A program made the translations under genes and the position numbers. From Rhodospirillales bacterium (GTDB taxonomy: Bacteria > Pseudomonadota > Alphaproteobacteria > UBA8366 > JADFVY01): 64,000 nucleotides of DNA. The stretch lies in the NCBI GenBank assembly GCA_020356105.1, contig CP070634.1:3326898-3390897 (forward strand), given 5' to 3'. This document shows positions 1 to 8,655 of this stretch, piece by piece (the first letter of the stretch is position 1; the number at the start of each line of letters is the position of its first letter). The notes under the pieces were generated by a model that worked only from the letters and a program-made list of their open reading frames with translations, made no database searches and had not been told where the DNA came from.

Positions 1-5
1 CCGCA

Positions 6-470
6 TCAAAATTCGCGCCCGAGCTTGCGGTCGACGGAATAGGCGCCGCCGCCTCGGATCAGGATGGCCAGCGCGACGACGCCCCACATCAAGGGGTATT
101 CGTAGCCGCCCTTGTTCCAGAAGAATCCGGCATCCCAGTGCACATAGAAAGCTGCGACCGCCATGAATCCGACCACCATCGCGGCGATCGGGCGGGTCAG
201 GAAGCCGACCGCCAGCAAGATGCCGCCGAAGAACTCGAGTAGCGCGATCACCCAGGCCCAGAACACGCCGGGCGCGAGGCCGAGCGAGTCCATGAAGCCG
301 GCCGTGCCGTCGATGGCGCCGGCGGTGAACAGCTTGGCGTAGCCGTGCGGAATCAACAGCACGCCGGTAATGACGCGTACCATCAACCAGGTATAGGGAG
401 AGAATGTCTCGTAGATGCCGCCAAGGGCGGGGATAATCAGCCTGCTTCTATCCATCGGCGGGTGCGTCAT
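6..470 (-). CDS. DoxX family membrane protein
   Basis: The 154-residue protein has four hydrophobic segments (about residues 26-45, 68-88, 92-110 and 122-138) and the DoxX-type run RVITGVLLIPHGYAKLF in the first helix. DoxX proteins are small inner-membrane proteins linked to thiol and oxidative-stress redox chemistry; the exact reaction is not settled. I chose the ATG at 470 because AAAGGAG sits just upstream; reading further upstream gives a low-complexity extension without family features. It is the last gene of a minus-strand group with a pirin, a glutathionyl-hydroquinone reductase and WrbA, which fits a redox or electrophile-stress role. The family assignment is secure, the function is inferred. 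Confidence 0.85.
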   Translation of the reverse strand: MTHPPMDRSRLIIPALGGIYETFSPYTWLMVRVITGVLLIPHGYAKLFTAGAIDGTAGFMDSLGLAPGVFWAWVIALLEFFGGILLAVGFLTRPIAAMVVGFMAVAAFYVHWDAGFFWNKGGYEYPLMWGVVALAILIRGGGAYSVDRKLGREF

Positions 471-513
471 CTTGGCGTCTCCTTTGTGATCGGGTGGTTG
501 TCGGGATAGCCGA

Positions 514-1215
514 TCAGGGCAGATCGGCAAGCAACAGCTCGCTGTCTTCGATCGCTTCGATGGTGATGCTGGTCTCGTCGGCGATGGCGAGCCCGTCGCG
601 CATTTCGACCCGCTGTCCGTTGACGAGAACGGCGCCGGTCGCGGGCACGAGATAGCCGCGGCGGCCGGCGGCAAATTGGTGCGTGACGGTGGTGGCGGCA
701 AGCAGCGTTGCGCCGTACAGGGTTACATCCTGGTGGATCGGCAACGCTTCTTCAACTCCTGCCTCGCCCGAGGCGAGCGGGACCAGAACGCCGGCCCGGT
801 CGGCCTTCGGAAAGGCCCGGCTTTCCCAGCGCGGCGCGTGGCCTGCGGCGTCGGTCTGGAACCAGATCTGGAAGATCCAGGTGTCTTCGTCTTCGCGATT
901 GTATTCCGAGTGCACGACGCCGGTTCCCGCCGACATCACCTGGACATCGCCGGCCTCCGTGCGGCCCCGGTTGCCCATGCTGTCCTCATGTGTGATGGCG
1001 CCGCGCCGGACGTAGGTCACGATCTCGAAATCGCGATGGGGATGGGGATCGAAGCCGCGCCCCGGCCGGATGATGTCGTCGTTCCAGACCCGCAGGACGC
1101 CGTGTCCCATGCGATCGCGATCGTAATATTCACCGAAGCTGAAATGGTGCCGCGCGCTCAGCCAGTCCAGCTCGAACCGGCCGAGTTCCGCAAACGGGCG
1201 AAGATCGACGCTCAT
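514..1215 (-). CDS. Pirin family protein (YhhW/quercetinase-like bicupin)
   Basis: This 233-residue protein matches the usual length of bacterial pirins. The N-terminal cupin keeps the metal-binding set seen in YhhW: His58 and His60 in FDPHPHRDFEIVTYV, then His102 and Glu104 in GVVHSEYN. Family members bind iron or another divalent metal, and some cleave quercetin (2,3-dioxygenase). The substrate here is unknown. Its start codon overlaps the stop of the upstream glutathionyl-hydroquinone reductase gene by four bases (ATGA), so the two are probably translationally coupled, suggesting a shared role in quinone or flavonoid-like compound handling. Confidence 0.88.
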   Translation of the reverse strand: MSVDLRPFAELGRFELDWLSARHHFSFGEYYDRDRMGHGVLRVWNDDIIRPGRGFDPHPHRDFEIVTYVRRGAITHEDSMGNRGRTEAGDVQVMSAGTGVVHSEYNREDEDTWIFQIWFQTDAAGHAPRWESRAFPKADRAGVLVPLASGEAGVEEALPIHQDVTLYGATLLAATTVTHQFAAGRRGYLVPATGAVLVNGQRVEMRDGLAIADETSITIEAIEDSELLLADLP

Positions 1216-2201
1216 GCCGCCCTCCGCAGCTTTTCGCGGCCATGCGGCGTCGTAAAATCGATGTCCGGGCCGGCCGGGACGATGCCGGTCGGGTTGATCG
1301 TGCGGTGGCTGCGATAATAATGGTCCTTGATATGCGGGATATTGACGGTCTCGGCGATGCCCGGAACCTGGTAAAGCTCACGCGTCCAGGCCCAGAGGCT
1401 GGGGTAGTCGACCAGGCGTCGCAGGTTGCATTTGAAATGCCCGACATAGACGGCATCGAACCGGATCAGGGTCGTGAACAGCCGCCAATCCGCCTCGGTC
1501 AGTCGTGCGCCGGCAAGGTAGCGCTGTTTCGAGAGCCGCGCCTCTAACGCGTCGAGCTCGTCGAACAGGGTGCGGACAGCCTCGTCGTAGGCCGCCTGGG
1601 AAGTTGCGAAGCCAGCCTTGTAGACGCCGTTGTTGACCCGGTCATAGATGGAAGCATTTAGCGTGTCGATCTCGTCGCGTAGCTCCTCGGGATAGAAATC
1701 GGGGCCGGTCGCACCGACTTCGTTGAACGCCGCATTGAACATGCGGATGATCTCCGCCGATTCGTTGCTGACGATGGTGCCGGTCTTCCTGTCCCACAAC
1801 ACGGGAACGGTGACCCTGCCGGTATAGCCCGGGTCGGCGGCCGTATAGACCTCGTGCAGGCGGGTCGCGCCGTTGACGATGTCGGGGATGACGCCGCCGC
1901 CCGGATCGAACGTCCACCCTTCGTTCAGCATCAGCGGGTTGACGATCGACACCGAGATCATCTCCTCAAGACCCTTCAGGGCGCGCAGGATCAGAGTGCG
2001 ATGCGCCCAGGGACAGGCCAGCGACACGTATAGGTGATAACGTCCGGGTTCGGCCGCAAACCCGGCGTCGCCGGTCGGTCCGGCGGCACCATCCGCCGTC
2101 ACCCAGCTGCGGAACGCCGACTCCTGCCGCACGAACCGGCCACCGGTTTTCTTGGTGTCGTACCATTCATCGTGCCATTTCCCTTCGATTAGTCGTCCCA
2201 T
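1212..2201 (-). CDS. yqjG: Glutathionyl-hydroquinone reductase (YqjG/Xi-class GST)
   Basis: The 329-residue protein carries the Xi-class GST signature CPWAHR with catalytic Cys63, the same position as in E. coli YqjG, within a thioredoxin-like N-terminal domain, followed by an all-helical C-terminal domain. Enzymes of this class use glutathione to reduce glutathionyl-hydroquinones back to hydroquinones in the cytosol, protecting against quinone adducts. The ATG at 2201 has GAGGGATAG immediately before it. It lies between wrbA (53 nt gap) and the pirin gene (4-nt overlap), so quinone reduction and quinone-adduct repair are co-oriented in one probable operon. Confidence 0.9.
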   Translation of the reverse strand: MGRLIEGKWHDEWYDTKKTGGRFVRQESAFRSWVTADGAAGPTGDAGFAAEPGRYHLYVSLACPWAHRTLILRALKGLEEMISVSIVNPLMLNEGWTFDPGGGVIPDIVNGATRLHEVYTAADPGYTGRVTVPVLWDRKTGTIVSNESAEIIRMFNAAFNEVGATGPDFYPEELRDEIDTLNASIYDRVNNGVYKAGFATSQAAYDEAVRTLFDELDALEARLSKQRYLAGARLTEADWRLFTTLIRFDAVYVGHFKCNLRRLVDYPSLWAWTRELYQVPGIAETVNIPHIKDHYYRSHRTINPTGIVPAGPDIDFTTPHGREKLRRAA

Positions 2202-2254
2202 CTATCCCTCGCAATCGATGTAATGTATTTCCCGCCGCCGCTTTCGCTCTGACA

Positions 2255-2857
2255 TCAAGCGGCCAGCTTCTTTGCGATCTCCGCCACATGGCGGCCCTGG
2301 AAACGGGCCAGTTCCAGCTCGTTTTCGCTGGGTTGGCGCGACCCGTCACCGCCGGCGATCGTCGTTGCCCCGTAGGGCGATCCGCCGGTGATCTCATCGA
2401 CCGTCATCTGGCCCTGAGCCGAGTAGGGCAGGCCGACGACGAGCATGCCCTGGTGCAGCAGCGTCGTATGGAAGCTGGTGATGGTCGTTTCCTGGCCACC
2501 ATGCTGCGTCGCCGTGCTGACGAAGACGCTTCCAACCTTGCCGATCAGCGCCCCCTTCATCCATAACCCGCCGGTCTGGTCGAGGAAGTTACGCATTTGC
2601 GCCGCCATGTTGCCGAACCGCGTGGGCGTACCAAAGATGATCGCATCGTAGTCGGCCAGCTCGTCGATGCTGGCGACCGGCGCCGCCTGCTCCAGCTTCA
2701 TACCCGATGATTTGGCGACGTCTTCCGGCACCAACTCGGGCACACGCTTTACCGCGACCTCGACCCCGTCGACCAATTTCGCGCCTGCCGCGATGGCTTC
2801 CGCCATGGTTTCGATATGTCCGTAACTACTGTAGTACAGCACCAGAACCTTGCTCAT
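2255..2857 (-). CDS. wrbA: NAD(P)H:quinone oxidoreductase WrbA
   Basis: The 200-residue flavodoxin-fold protein begins [19 protein letters not shown], the FMN phosphate-binding loop of WrbA, and has the [10 protein letters not shown] and TATQHGGQE flavin-site motifs. Length matches E. coli WrbA (198 residues). It catalyses two-electron reduction of quinones with NAD(P)H and FMN, avoiding semiquinone radicals. The start at 2857 is preceded by GGAG at a 6-nt spacing, which decides it over upstream in-frame starts. It heads the minus-strand redox group and is divergent from a LysR gene; the 156-nt gap holds a perfect inverted repeat that may be the operator. Confidence 0.93.
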   Translation of the reverse strand: MSKVLVLYYSSYGHIETMAEAIAAGAKLVDGVEVAVKRVPELVPEDVAKSSGMKLEQAAPVASIDELADYDAIIFGTPTRFGNMAAQMRNFLDQTGGLWMKGALIGKVGSVFVSTATQHGGQETTITSFHTTLLHQGMLVVGLPYSAQGQMTVDEITGGSPYGATTIAGGDGSRQPSENELELARFQGRHVAEIAKKLAA

Positions 2858-2978
2858 TCTCTGCTCCATTGTTGCTGTCAGCCCGCGACGGAATTCCCGC
2901 GGCGAGCGCCTTCGTTCCGCTGTCCCGACGACAATGGGGTCTGTCGCTGGACAGGACAATCTGCCGTGGAGTAAAAAC

Positions 2979-3001
2979 ATTGTTTCTCTGAGATAAACAA
3001 T
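2979..3001. promoter_or_regulatory. Candidate LysR operator between wrbA and lysR
   Basis: A perfect inverted repeat, ATTGTTT, nine bases, AAACAAT, lies in the 156-nt divergent intergenic region, 12 nt before the LysR GTG start. It contains the T-N11-A core that LysR regulators use. Its position suggests autoregulation of the LysR gene together with control of wrbA. Binding is inferred. Confidence 0.5.
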
Positions 3002-3013
3002 GGCTGGTTTGCG

Positions 3014-3919
3014 GTGGACAATCTTCCCCATATGGCGGTCTTTGCGCGGGTCGTAGAGACCAAGAGCTTTACCGGGGCGGCACACCGTCTCGGTATGTCG
3101 AAGGCGGCGGTAAGCAAGCACGTCTCGAAGCTCGAGGAACGGCTCGGCGCGCGATTGCTGAACCGCACCACGCGGCGGCTCAGCCTGACGGAAGTTGGCG
3201 CGGCGTTCTACGAACGGTGTGCGCGGATTGTAACGGAAGCCGAGGAGGCCGAGCTTGCGGTATCCCGGCTCAGTGCTGCGCCACGCGGAACCCTCAAGAT
3301 CGACGTGCCGGTCAATTTCGGGATGCAATATCTGGCACCGCTGCTGCCGCCGTTCATGCTGCAGCATCCCGAATTGCGGGTCGACATGGCCTTCAACGAC
3401 CGCTTCGTGGATCTCGTCGAAGAGGGGTGCGACCTTGCGATCCGCATCGGTGAACTTCCTGATTCCAGCCTGATGGCGCGGAAATTGGCGGAAACGGAAT
3501 CAGTGATCTGTGCCGCGCCGTCATACTGGGATCGACATGGCCGCCCGAAAGACCCGGGCGAGCTCGCCAATCACGACTGCTTTGCCTACAGCTATCTTGC
3601 GACTGGCAGCGAGTGGCGCCTCGAGGGGCCTGACGGTGCCGTCGCAATCCGTACGTCCGGCTCCCTGACCGCAAACAACGGCGACGTGCTGCGCCAGGCG
3701 GCGGTCGCCGGGATCGGCGTCGTCGCGATGCCCGTGTTCATCGTTTGCGACGACTTGCGCGTCGGGCGGCTGGAGCCGGTATTGCAGCGCTATCGATTTC
3801 CGACCCGCGGGATCTACGCGGTCTACCCGCATAATCGCCATCTCTCGGCCAAGGTGCGCGCCTTCATCGACCATCTGGTCGACGCGCTCGACCCGGCGCC
3901 ATGGGCGGGCTGCTGCTGA
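3014..3919 (+). CDS. LysR family transcriptional regulator
   Basis: The 301-residue protein has an N-terminal winged helix-turn-helix (about residues 1-60, with [19 protein letters not shown] as recognition region) and a LysR substrate-binding domain from about residue 90. The start is a GTG; the next methionine (residue 7) would clip the first helix. It is divergent from wrbA, the usual layout for a LysR regulator and its target, so quinones or other electrophiles are plausible inducers of the wrbA-to-DoxX group. The sequence resembles the AaeR/DsdC-like subgroup often annotated only as LysR. The inducer cannot be read from sequence. Confidence 0.92.
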   Translation: MDNLPHMAVFARVVETKSFTGAAHRLGMSKAAVSKHVSKLEERLGARLLNRTTRRLSLTEVGAAFYERCARIVTEAEEAELAVSRLSAAPRGTLKIDVPVNFGMQYLAPLLPPFMLQHPELRVDMAFNDRFVDLVEEGCDLAIRIGELPDSSLMARKLAETESVICAAPSYWDRHGRPKDPGELANHDCFAYSYLATGSEWRLEGPDGAVAIRTSGSLTANNGDVLRQAAVAGIGVVAMPVFIVCDDLRVGRLEPVLQRYRFPTRGIYAVYPHNRHLSAKVRAFIDHLVDALDPAPWAGCC

Positions 3920-4024
3920 GCCCGCGGGCCGGGCGCGACCCATCAACTCCGCGTTATCTCACGCTCCCGTTAATTCTTCGCGATCGGCCGTTGCTCTAGC
4001 ATGCGGTCTCGAAAGGAGCGTGCG

Positions 4025-4705
4025 ATGCCCCTCCACCGGCAGTCCGCGAGAACGGTTTCGGCGATCCCGGCCGTCCTGCTCTGTGCGTCGATCGGCCTGG
4101 TCGTCACGGCCATGTGCAGCGGCGCCTGGGGCCAGCAGAACAGCGCACCGCTCGCCACACCGAAGAGCCATTTCAAGGTCGAGCGTCCGGCCGATATGCT
4201 GCCCGACACGGCCGAAACCTTATACCAGAACATCCGCGCGGAGATGGCGGCGGGATATGCCCTGGCGCGACTTCCGGAGCTGCGGAACTATCTGTCCTGG
4301 CGGCGCTTCAACAAGGCGCCGTACCGGTCGGCCACGCATGGCGCTCGATACGTCAACAATTATGCGAACAGCGTCGGAGAGGCCTACGGCGCCTTCGAAC
4401 GGGCTGGGCGTTTGCCCGAAGGCGCGATCCTCGTCAAGGACAGTTTCACCGCGACCGTAAATGGCGGGATCTTTCCCGGACCGATGTTTGTCATGGAGAA
4501 GATGGCCGTCGGCTTCAGCCCGGAAAGCGGCGACTGGCGTTACCGGATGATCATGCCCGACGGCAGCCTGTTCGGGGAGACCAACGGGGTGAATTCCGAC
4601 AGCGTGGCCTTCTGCATCGGCTGTCATGCCACGCGAGCGGGCACCGATCATCTCTTCTTCCTGCCGAAGGACTACCGTCTGCGGCCGTTCGAAGCGAACC
4701 ACTAG
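4025..4705 (+). CDS. Cytochrome P460 family secreted c-type haem protein
   Basis: The 226-residue precursor starts with a signal peptide (hydrophobic about residues 12-32, cleavage near AWG-QQ) and ends with a single haem c attachment site CIGCH at residues 197-201, the arrangement of the cytochrome P460/c-prime-beta family. The family includes hydroxylamine and NO-handling enzymes; the protein could equally be a simple periplasmic electron carrier. The ATG at 4025 follows AAAGGAG, which favours it over the upstream ATG at 4001. It stands alone, followed by a stem-loop and an AT-rich region. I did not verify the Lys-haem crosslink residue of true P460. Confidence 0.7.
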   Translation: MPLHRQSARTVSAIPAVLLCASIGLVVTAMCSGAWGQQNSAPLATPKSHFKVERPADMLPDTAETLYQNIRAEMAAGYALARLPELRNYLSWRRFNKAPYRSATHGARYVNNYANSVGEAYGAFERAGRLPEGAILVKDSFTATVNGGIFPGPMFVMEKMAVGFSPESGDWRYRMIMPDGSLFGETNGVNSDSVAFCIGCHATRAGTDHLFFLPKDYRLRPFEANH

Positions 4706-4762
4706 CGCCGGCCGGGTCGCCGTTCGGAGCCGCGGGGGTGAGACGATCGGAGACAACCTGTT

Positions 4763-4787
4763 GCGCCGCCAAAATCTGGCGCGGCGC
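4763..4787 (+). terminator. Stem-loop after the P460-like gene
   Basis: GCGCCGC pairs with GCGGCGC 11 nt downstream, about 60 nt after the P460 stop codon. A short GCC/GGC inner stem is also possible. There is no clear T-run, so termination is a reasonable but unproven reading. Confidence 0.4.
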
Positions 4788-4796
4788 CCCTGTGCG

Positions 4797-5031
4797 TATT
4801 AAAGTAATCAAAAAATAAAACGCACTTGCTAATCATTTACATATTTTGCAACAAGGCGAATCAGTAAATAATATTACGGCTCATGCGAGCATATTATTCA
4901 ATCAATTTTGATTTATACAGTAAATTTATTCATTGATTTTTTCGCATCGGAGCCTCCATGATCTGCAATCGCACGCGGGTCCTGCCAACGCGCCGTGTGC
5001 AGGTCAACGGACAGATCTTCAGGAGGCAGAA
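4797..5031 (+). promoter_or_regulatory. AT-rich porin leader and candidate promoter
   Basis: The 326-nt gap upstream of the porin contains, from about 4797 to 4955, a stretch far richer in A and T than its surroundings. TTGCAA (4846-4851), 17 nt, TAATAT (4869-4874) is a plausible sigma-70 promoter, giving a leader of about 150 nt. AATCAA-TT-TTGATT near 4900-4915 is a short inverted repeat. AGGAGG at 5021-5026 is the porin ribosome binding site. No small gene is convincing here. Confidence 0.4.
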
Positions 5032-6180
5032 ATGGAAACAACACATCGTTCACTTCGACGACCAGGTGGTGCGGTTCGGGGCTTTGCCGCGACCGCGGCG
5101 GTCATGCTCGCTCTCGCGGGCCAGACGACCGCTCCCGCTTCGGCCCAGGAGGTAACATCCGGCAATGACAACATCCGGCTTACGCTGTCCGGCCAGATCA
5201 ATCGCGGGCTGCTCCATGTCGACGACGGATCCAACACCGCGTTGCTGAACGTCGACAACGACGGTTCATCGACCCGGGTTCGCTTTGTCGGGGTCGGCAA
5301 CTACAACGAGGAAATCGCTGTCGGCACCGTGTTCGAGGTCCAGCTGGAGTCCAACTCGACGGGCAATATCAAGATCGACGGTTCGGCCCCCGGCGAGGCG
5401 GACGGCTTCACCAAGCGCAATCTGGAGATCTATGGCAACCACTCGCGGTTCGGTCGGATCTGGCTGGGGCACGGGAGCACGGCATCGGACGGCACGTCGG
5501 AGGCCGATCTGTCAGGAACCGGGGTCATCGGGTATTCCTCGGTCGCCGATATGGCCGGGGGAATCGAGTTCGGCGGTTTGGGCGTGGGTCCGCAGATCAA
5601 CGAGGTGTTCAGCAACCTGGACGGGCTCAGCCGCGATGACCGGATCCGCTACGATACGCCCAATCTCAGTGGCTTTACGGTTTCGGCGAGCTATGCCGAC
5701 AGTCGCAAGTCCGACATTGCTCTGCGCTTCGCCGGCGATGTCGGCGCCGGCCTCAAGCTTGTCGGCGCGGTGGCCTACTCGATCAACGGCAATATCGACT
5801 CCCAGGTCAACGGCTCGCTCTCCCTTCTGCACGAGTCAGGGTTCAACGTGACCGCCGCCGCCGGCGCGCAGGACCTGCAGGCCGGCGCCGTCAACCCGAA
5901 TCGCGACCCGTCCTTCTGGTACGCCAAGCTGGGATATTTGTGGGGCGGCGGCCTCGGCGATACCGCCATCGGCGTCGATTACGCATCGGCCGAGGAAGTG
6001 CAGGACGTCGTTGCGGCGACCGGCGATGAGTTCACCTCCTATGGCGTCTTCGTCGTGCAGAGCATCGACAGGATCGCCACCGATCTGTATCTCGGAGCCC
6101 GCAACCATAAACTTGATCGTGTCGGGCAGAATTACGACGATATCTTCGCCGTGCTCGGCGGCGCGCGCATCAAGTTCTGA
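5032..6180 (+). CDS. Gram-negative porin (Porin_4 type)
   Basis: The 382-residue precursor has a Sec signal peptide ending ASAQ-E near residue 40, then an amphipathic beta-strand pattern starting NIRLTLSGQINRGL and ending in a terminal phenylalanine (RIKF), the outer-membrane assembly signal of trimeric porins. The SFTV-type strand SGFTVSASY and multiple short Gly/Asp turns fit a 16-strand general diffusion porin. ATG 5032 follows a strong AGGAGG at 5-nt spacing; the upstream in-frame ATG at 4933 is rejected because it would precede the signal peptide with unrelated sequence. It is followed after 10 nt by a small lipoprotein gene. Confidence 0.87.
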   Translation: METTHRSLRRPGGAVRGFAATAAVMLALAGQTTAPASAQEVTSGNDNIRLTLSGQINRGLLHVDDGSNTALLNVDNDGSSTRVRFVGVGNYNEEIAVGTVFEVQLESNSTGNIKIDGSAPGEADGFTKRNLEIYGNHSRFGRIWLGHGSTASDGTSEADLSGTGVIGYSSVADMAGGIEFGGLGVGPQINEVFSNLDGLSRDDRIRYDTPNLSGFTVSASYADSRKSDIALRFAGDVGAGLKLVGAVAYSINGNIDSQVNGSLSLLHESGFNVTAAAGAQDLQAGAVNPNRDPSFWYAKLGYLWGGGLGDTAIGVDYASAEEVQDVVAATGDEFTSYGVFVVQSIDRIATDLYLGARNHKLDRVGQNYDDIFAVLGGARIKF

Positions 6181-6190
6181 GGAAACGGCG

Positions 6191-6415
6191 ATGACAAACG
6201 CGAACTCTGCGCAGGTTTTGATATCCCGGTTCAAGCGACACCTGGCCATCGGAATTCTGGCTGGCCTGCTCGCCGCCTGTTCCGGCGTCGAGCCGATCAG
6301 CTACACGCCGATCGACCAGATTCCGCCGGGGCCGGGGCTGTTCAGCGGTGAGGATGGCGTCTTTACGCTCTATGAATCAGGCCGCCGCGACACCGAGGAC
6401 GACGCGGATGACTAG
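6191..6415 (+). CDS. Small lipoprotein downstream of porin
   Basis: A 74-residue protein with a positively charged N-terminus (RFKRH), a hydrophobic core and the lipobox LAAC with Cys30 as lipidation site. The mature part is only about 45 residues, proline-rich then acidic (RRDTEDDADD at the end). It begins 10 nt after the porin stop, so it is probably co-transcribed and may help or accompany the porin in the outer membrane. I do not recognise the family. The lipobox and spacing make it a credible real gene. Confidence 0.65.
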   Translation: MTNANSAQVLISRFKRHLAIGILAGLLAACSGVEPISYTPIDQIPPGPGLFSGEDGVFTLYESGRRDTEDDADD

Positions 6416-6506
6416 GCGGTCGAACGAATAGCCGATCCGGCCCTTTGGCCGCGGTCGCGTCTAGGATCGGGGCATTGCCGGCAACTGTTGGCGGCCATAC
6501 CGCTTG

Positions 6507-6526
6507 CGGGGCGGATTAATGCCCCG
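6507..6526. terminator. Possible bidirectional stem-loop between convergent genes
   Basis: CGGGGC and GCCCCG pair around an 8-nt loop in the 156-nt convergent gap between the lipoprotein gene and the membrane protein gene. The short stem and lack of T-run make this weak. Confidence 0.3.
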
Positions 6527-6571
6527 GCCCCTGGACGGGACGGGGAGGTGCTGAACCACGGCCGGATTCGA

Positions 6572-8647
6572 CTATTGCCCCTCGCGACGCCAGGCGAAGA
6601 CCATCGCGCCAAGGGCGAGCATCAGGGCCAGCAGCCCGGGATAGGCCGGCACCTGGCGGACGCCGGTGACGAGGTAGTCGCCGTTGGCGACGAGGCCGAT
6701 CCATCCGCGCCCGACATGGCTGCGGTCCGCCTTGACCCGGCGGATCGACGGCAAGCCGTCGGAGAGCCAGTTGACGGAGCCGCCTGTCGCCGTCGCGACC
6801 GGCGCAGCGACCGCCGCGTTCGCCCGGACGTCGGCGAATTCCAGCGGGTTGAGCGCACCGACCGCGGCCATCGCGACGTTGATGCCGTCGCTGACCCTGT
6901 AGAGGCCGGCCGCGGTGACCGGAACGGTCGCCTCGTAACGCCCCGGCTTTGTCTCGGTGAGTTCGACCGATACGGTCTCGCCGTCCGGCTGCAGCAGTTC
7001 GATCGGCCAGTCGTCCGGTTCGACGCTGCGCCGGACGATCTTCAGCTTGTCGTCCTCGACCGTCGCGACAATTGATTCTTCCTCGAGATCCGGTTCCTGC
7101 ATCAGCCAGTGCGCCATGCGGCGCAGCAGTTCCGCCTGCGGGCCGCCGCCTTCGTATCCGCGCGCCCACAACCAGATATGATCACTGTTGATCTGCGCCA
7201 CGCGGCCCAGGCCGATGCGATCAAGGATCACGAGGGGGCGGTCCTCGGCGCCGGTCATCAACACGTGGCCGCGTCGGGCGTCGACATCCATCAGCCGGAA
7301 CCAGCGACCCCATTTCGGCTCCTCGCCGCCGCCGCCGTGACCGGGCAGATCGGCCGTGACCGGGTGGCGATGGCCAGTTTCGGTGACGACCGGCCGGAAA
7401 CCGCGCTCGATTATGGCGCCGGTCGGCTCGCCCGGTAGCGCTGCGCCGAGCGGGGTCCGGTAGATGCTGTAGGGGCTGGCGAATGTCGGACCGACGGCCT
7501 CCAGAAGGGCGCCACCGCCCATCACGTAATCGACAATGTTCTGCAGATAGACCGGCGGCAGGACGCCGCGCCGCCGGTAGCGGTCGAAGATCACGAGATC
7601 GAACTCGTGCAGCTTGACCTCGAACAGCTCGCGGGTCGGGAACGAAATCAGCGAAAGCTCGTTGATCGGGGTGCCGTCCTGTTTTTCCGGCGGCCGAAGG
7701 ATCGTGAAATGGACCAGATCGACGGACGGGTCCGACTTCAGCAGGTTGCGCCAGGTCCGCTCGCCGGCGTGCGGTTCGCCGGATACCAGCAGCACCCGCA
7801 ACCGGTCGCGCACGCCATTGATCTCGATCACCGCGCGATTGTTGGCCAGGGTCAGCTCCGACGGCCCGCCATCGACCGACAGCTCCAGGATCGTCGGCCC
7901 GGCATGCTCCAACGTCACCGGTATCTCGGTGTTCTGGCCGATCCGCACTTCGAAACCCTCGACCCGGCCGTCCGGATGCCGCAGTTCAACGAGGGCGCTC
8001 CCCCCTGCCGGGCCGCCCTGATCGTCGACGCGGACCGTCACACTCACCGTATCGTCGACGATCCCGTAACTCGGCGAGCGCGTGACCACCAGGCGTCGGT
8101 CCCGTTCGTCCGGTGCGCCGGTCAACAAAACGTGCACCGGTCCGGGAAGTCCGCCCGACGCCGGGTCTTCGGGCAAGTCGTGGATCTGCCCGTCGGTCAG
8201 GACAATCGTCCCGGCGATCCGTCGCGGCGGCACATCGGCCAGCAGCCGGATCAGGGGATCGACCATGCGTGTGCCTTCGTCGGCTGCGGCGACCGACTCG
8301 TGGCGCAGCGTCAGGACGCGGACCTCGAGCGTATCGTCGTGCACCGCAAGCCGCTCGCGGATCGTCGCCAGCGCTTCGTCCAGCTGTGCGCGACGCATTC
8401 CCACCGACTGGCTCGGCGTGTCGTCGACCACCAGTGCCGCGACGTCCTTCAGGGGTTCGCGCTCCTCTTCGACCAGAGACGGGTTGGCAAGCGCCAGGAG
8501 GAGGGCGCTCGCCGCCAGCAACCGGAACCCCGTCCCGCGCGCCTGCACCAGAAATCCCGGCAACAGCGCCAGGACGGCAAGCCCCGCCAGGACCGCGAGA
8601 ACGGTCCACGGGAACAATGGTGCGAATTCTATAGCGGTCGTCGACAT
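6572..8647 (-). CDS. Membrane protein with VWA/glutamine-amidotransferase-like periplasmic region (Bat-type operon)
   Basis: The 691-residue protein starts with two hydrophobic helices (about residues 15-60) in LLPGFLVQARGTGFRLLA context, then a long periplasmic region, and ends with another helix (about 665-685) and RREGQ. A central segment (VVDYVMGGGALLEAVGPTF) resembles the glutamine-amidotransferase-like fold seen in the last gene of alphaproteobacterial MoxR operons. It has no catalytic Cys-His pair that I can identify. It follows the BatA/DUF4159 gene by 8 nt. The role is probably in a membrane complex with the MoxR ATPase and DUF58 protein; the biological process is unknown. Confidence 0.75.
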   Translation of the reverse strand: MSTTAIEFAPLFPWTVLAVLAGLAVLALLPGFLVQARGTGFRLLAASALLLALANPSLVEEEREPLKDVAALVVDDTPSQSVGMRRAQLDEALATIRERLAVHDDTLEVRVLTLRHESVAAADEGTRMVDPLIRLLADVPPRRIAGTIVLTDGQIHDLPEDPASGGLPGPVHVLLTGAPDERDRRLVVTRSPSYGIVDDTVSVTVRVDDQGGPAGGSALVELRHPDGRVEGFEVRIGQNTEIPVTLEHAGPTILELSVDGGPSELTLANNRAVIEINGVRDRLRVLLVSGEPHAGERTWRNLLKSDPSVDLVHFTILRPPEKQDGTPINELSLISFPTRELFEVKLHEFDLVIFDRYRRRGVLPPVYLQNIVDYVMGGGALLEAVGPTFASPYSIYRTPLGAALPGEPTGAIIERGFRPVVTETGHRHPVTADLPGHGGGGEEPKWGRWFRLMDVDARRGHVLMTGAEDRPLVILDRIGLGRVAQINSDHIWLWARGYEGGGPQAELLRRMAHWLMQEPDLEEESIVATVEDDKLKIVRRSVEPDDWPIELLQPDGETVSVELTETKPGRYEATVPVTAAGLYRVSDGINVAMAAVGALNPLEFADVRANAAVAAPVATATGGSVNWLSDGLPSIRRVKADRSHVGRGWIGLVANGDYLVTGVRQVPAYPGLLALMLALGAMVFAWRREGQ

Positions 8648-8655
8648 CCGTGGCC

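Noticed and set aside
676..1317. Plus-strand frames over the pirin and GST genes
   Set aside because: They are antisense shadows of strongly supported minus-strand genes and have no domain features.
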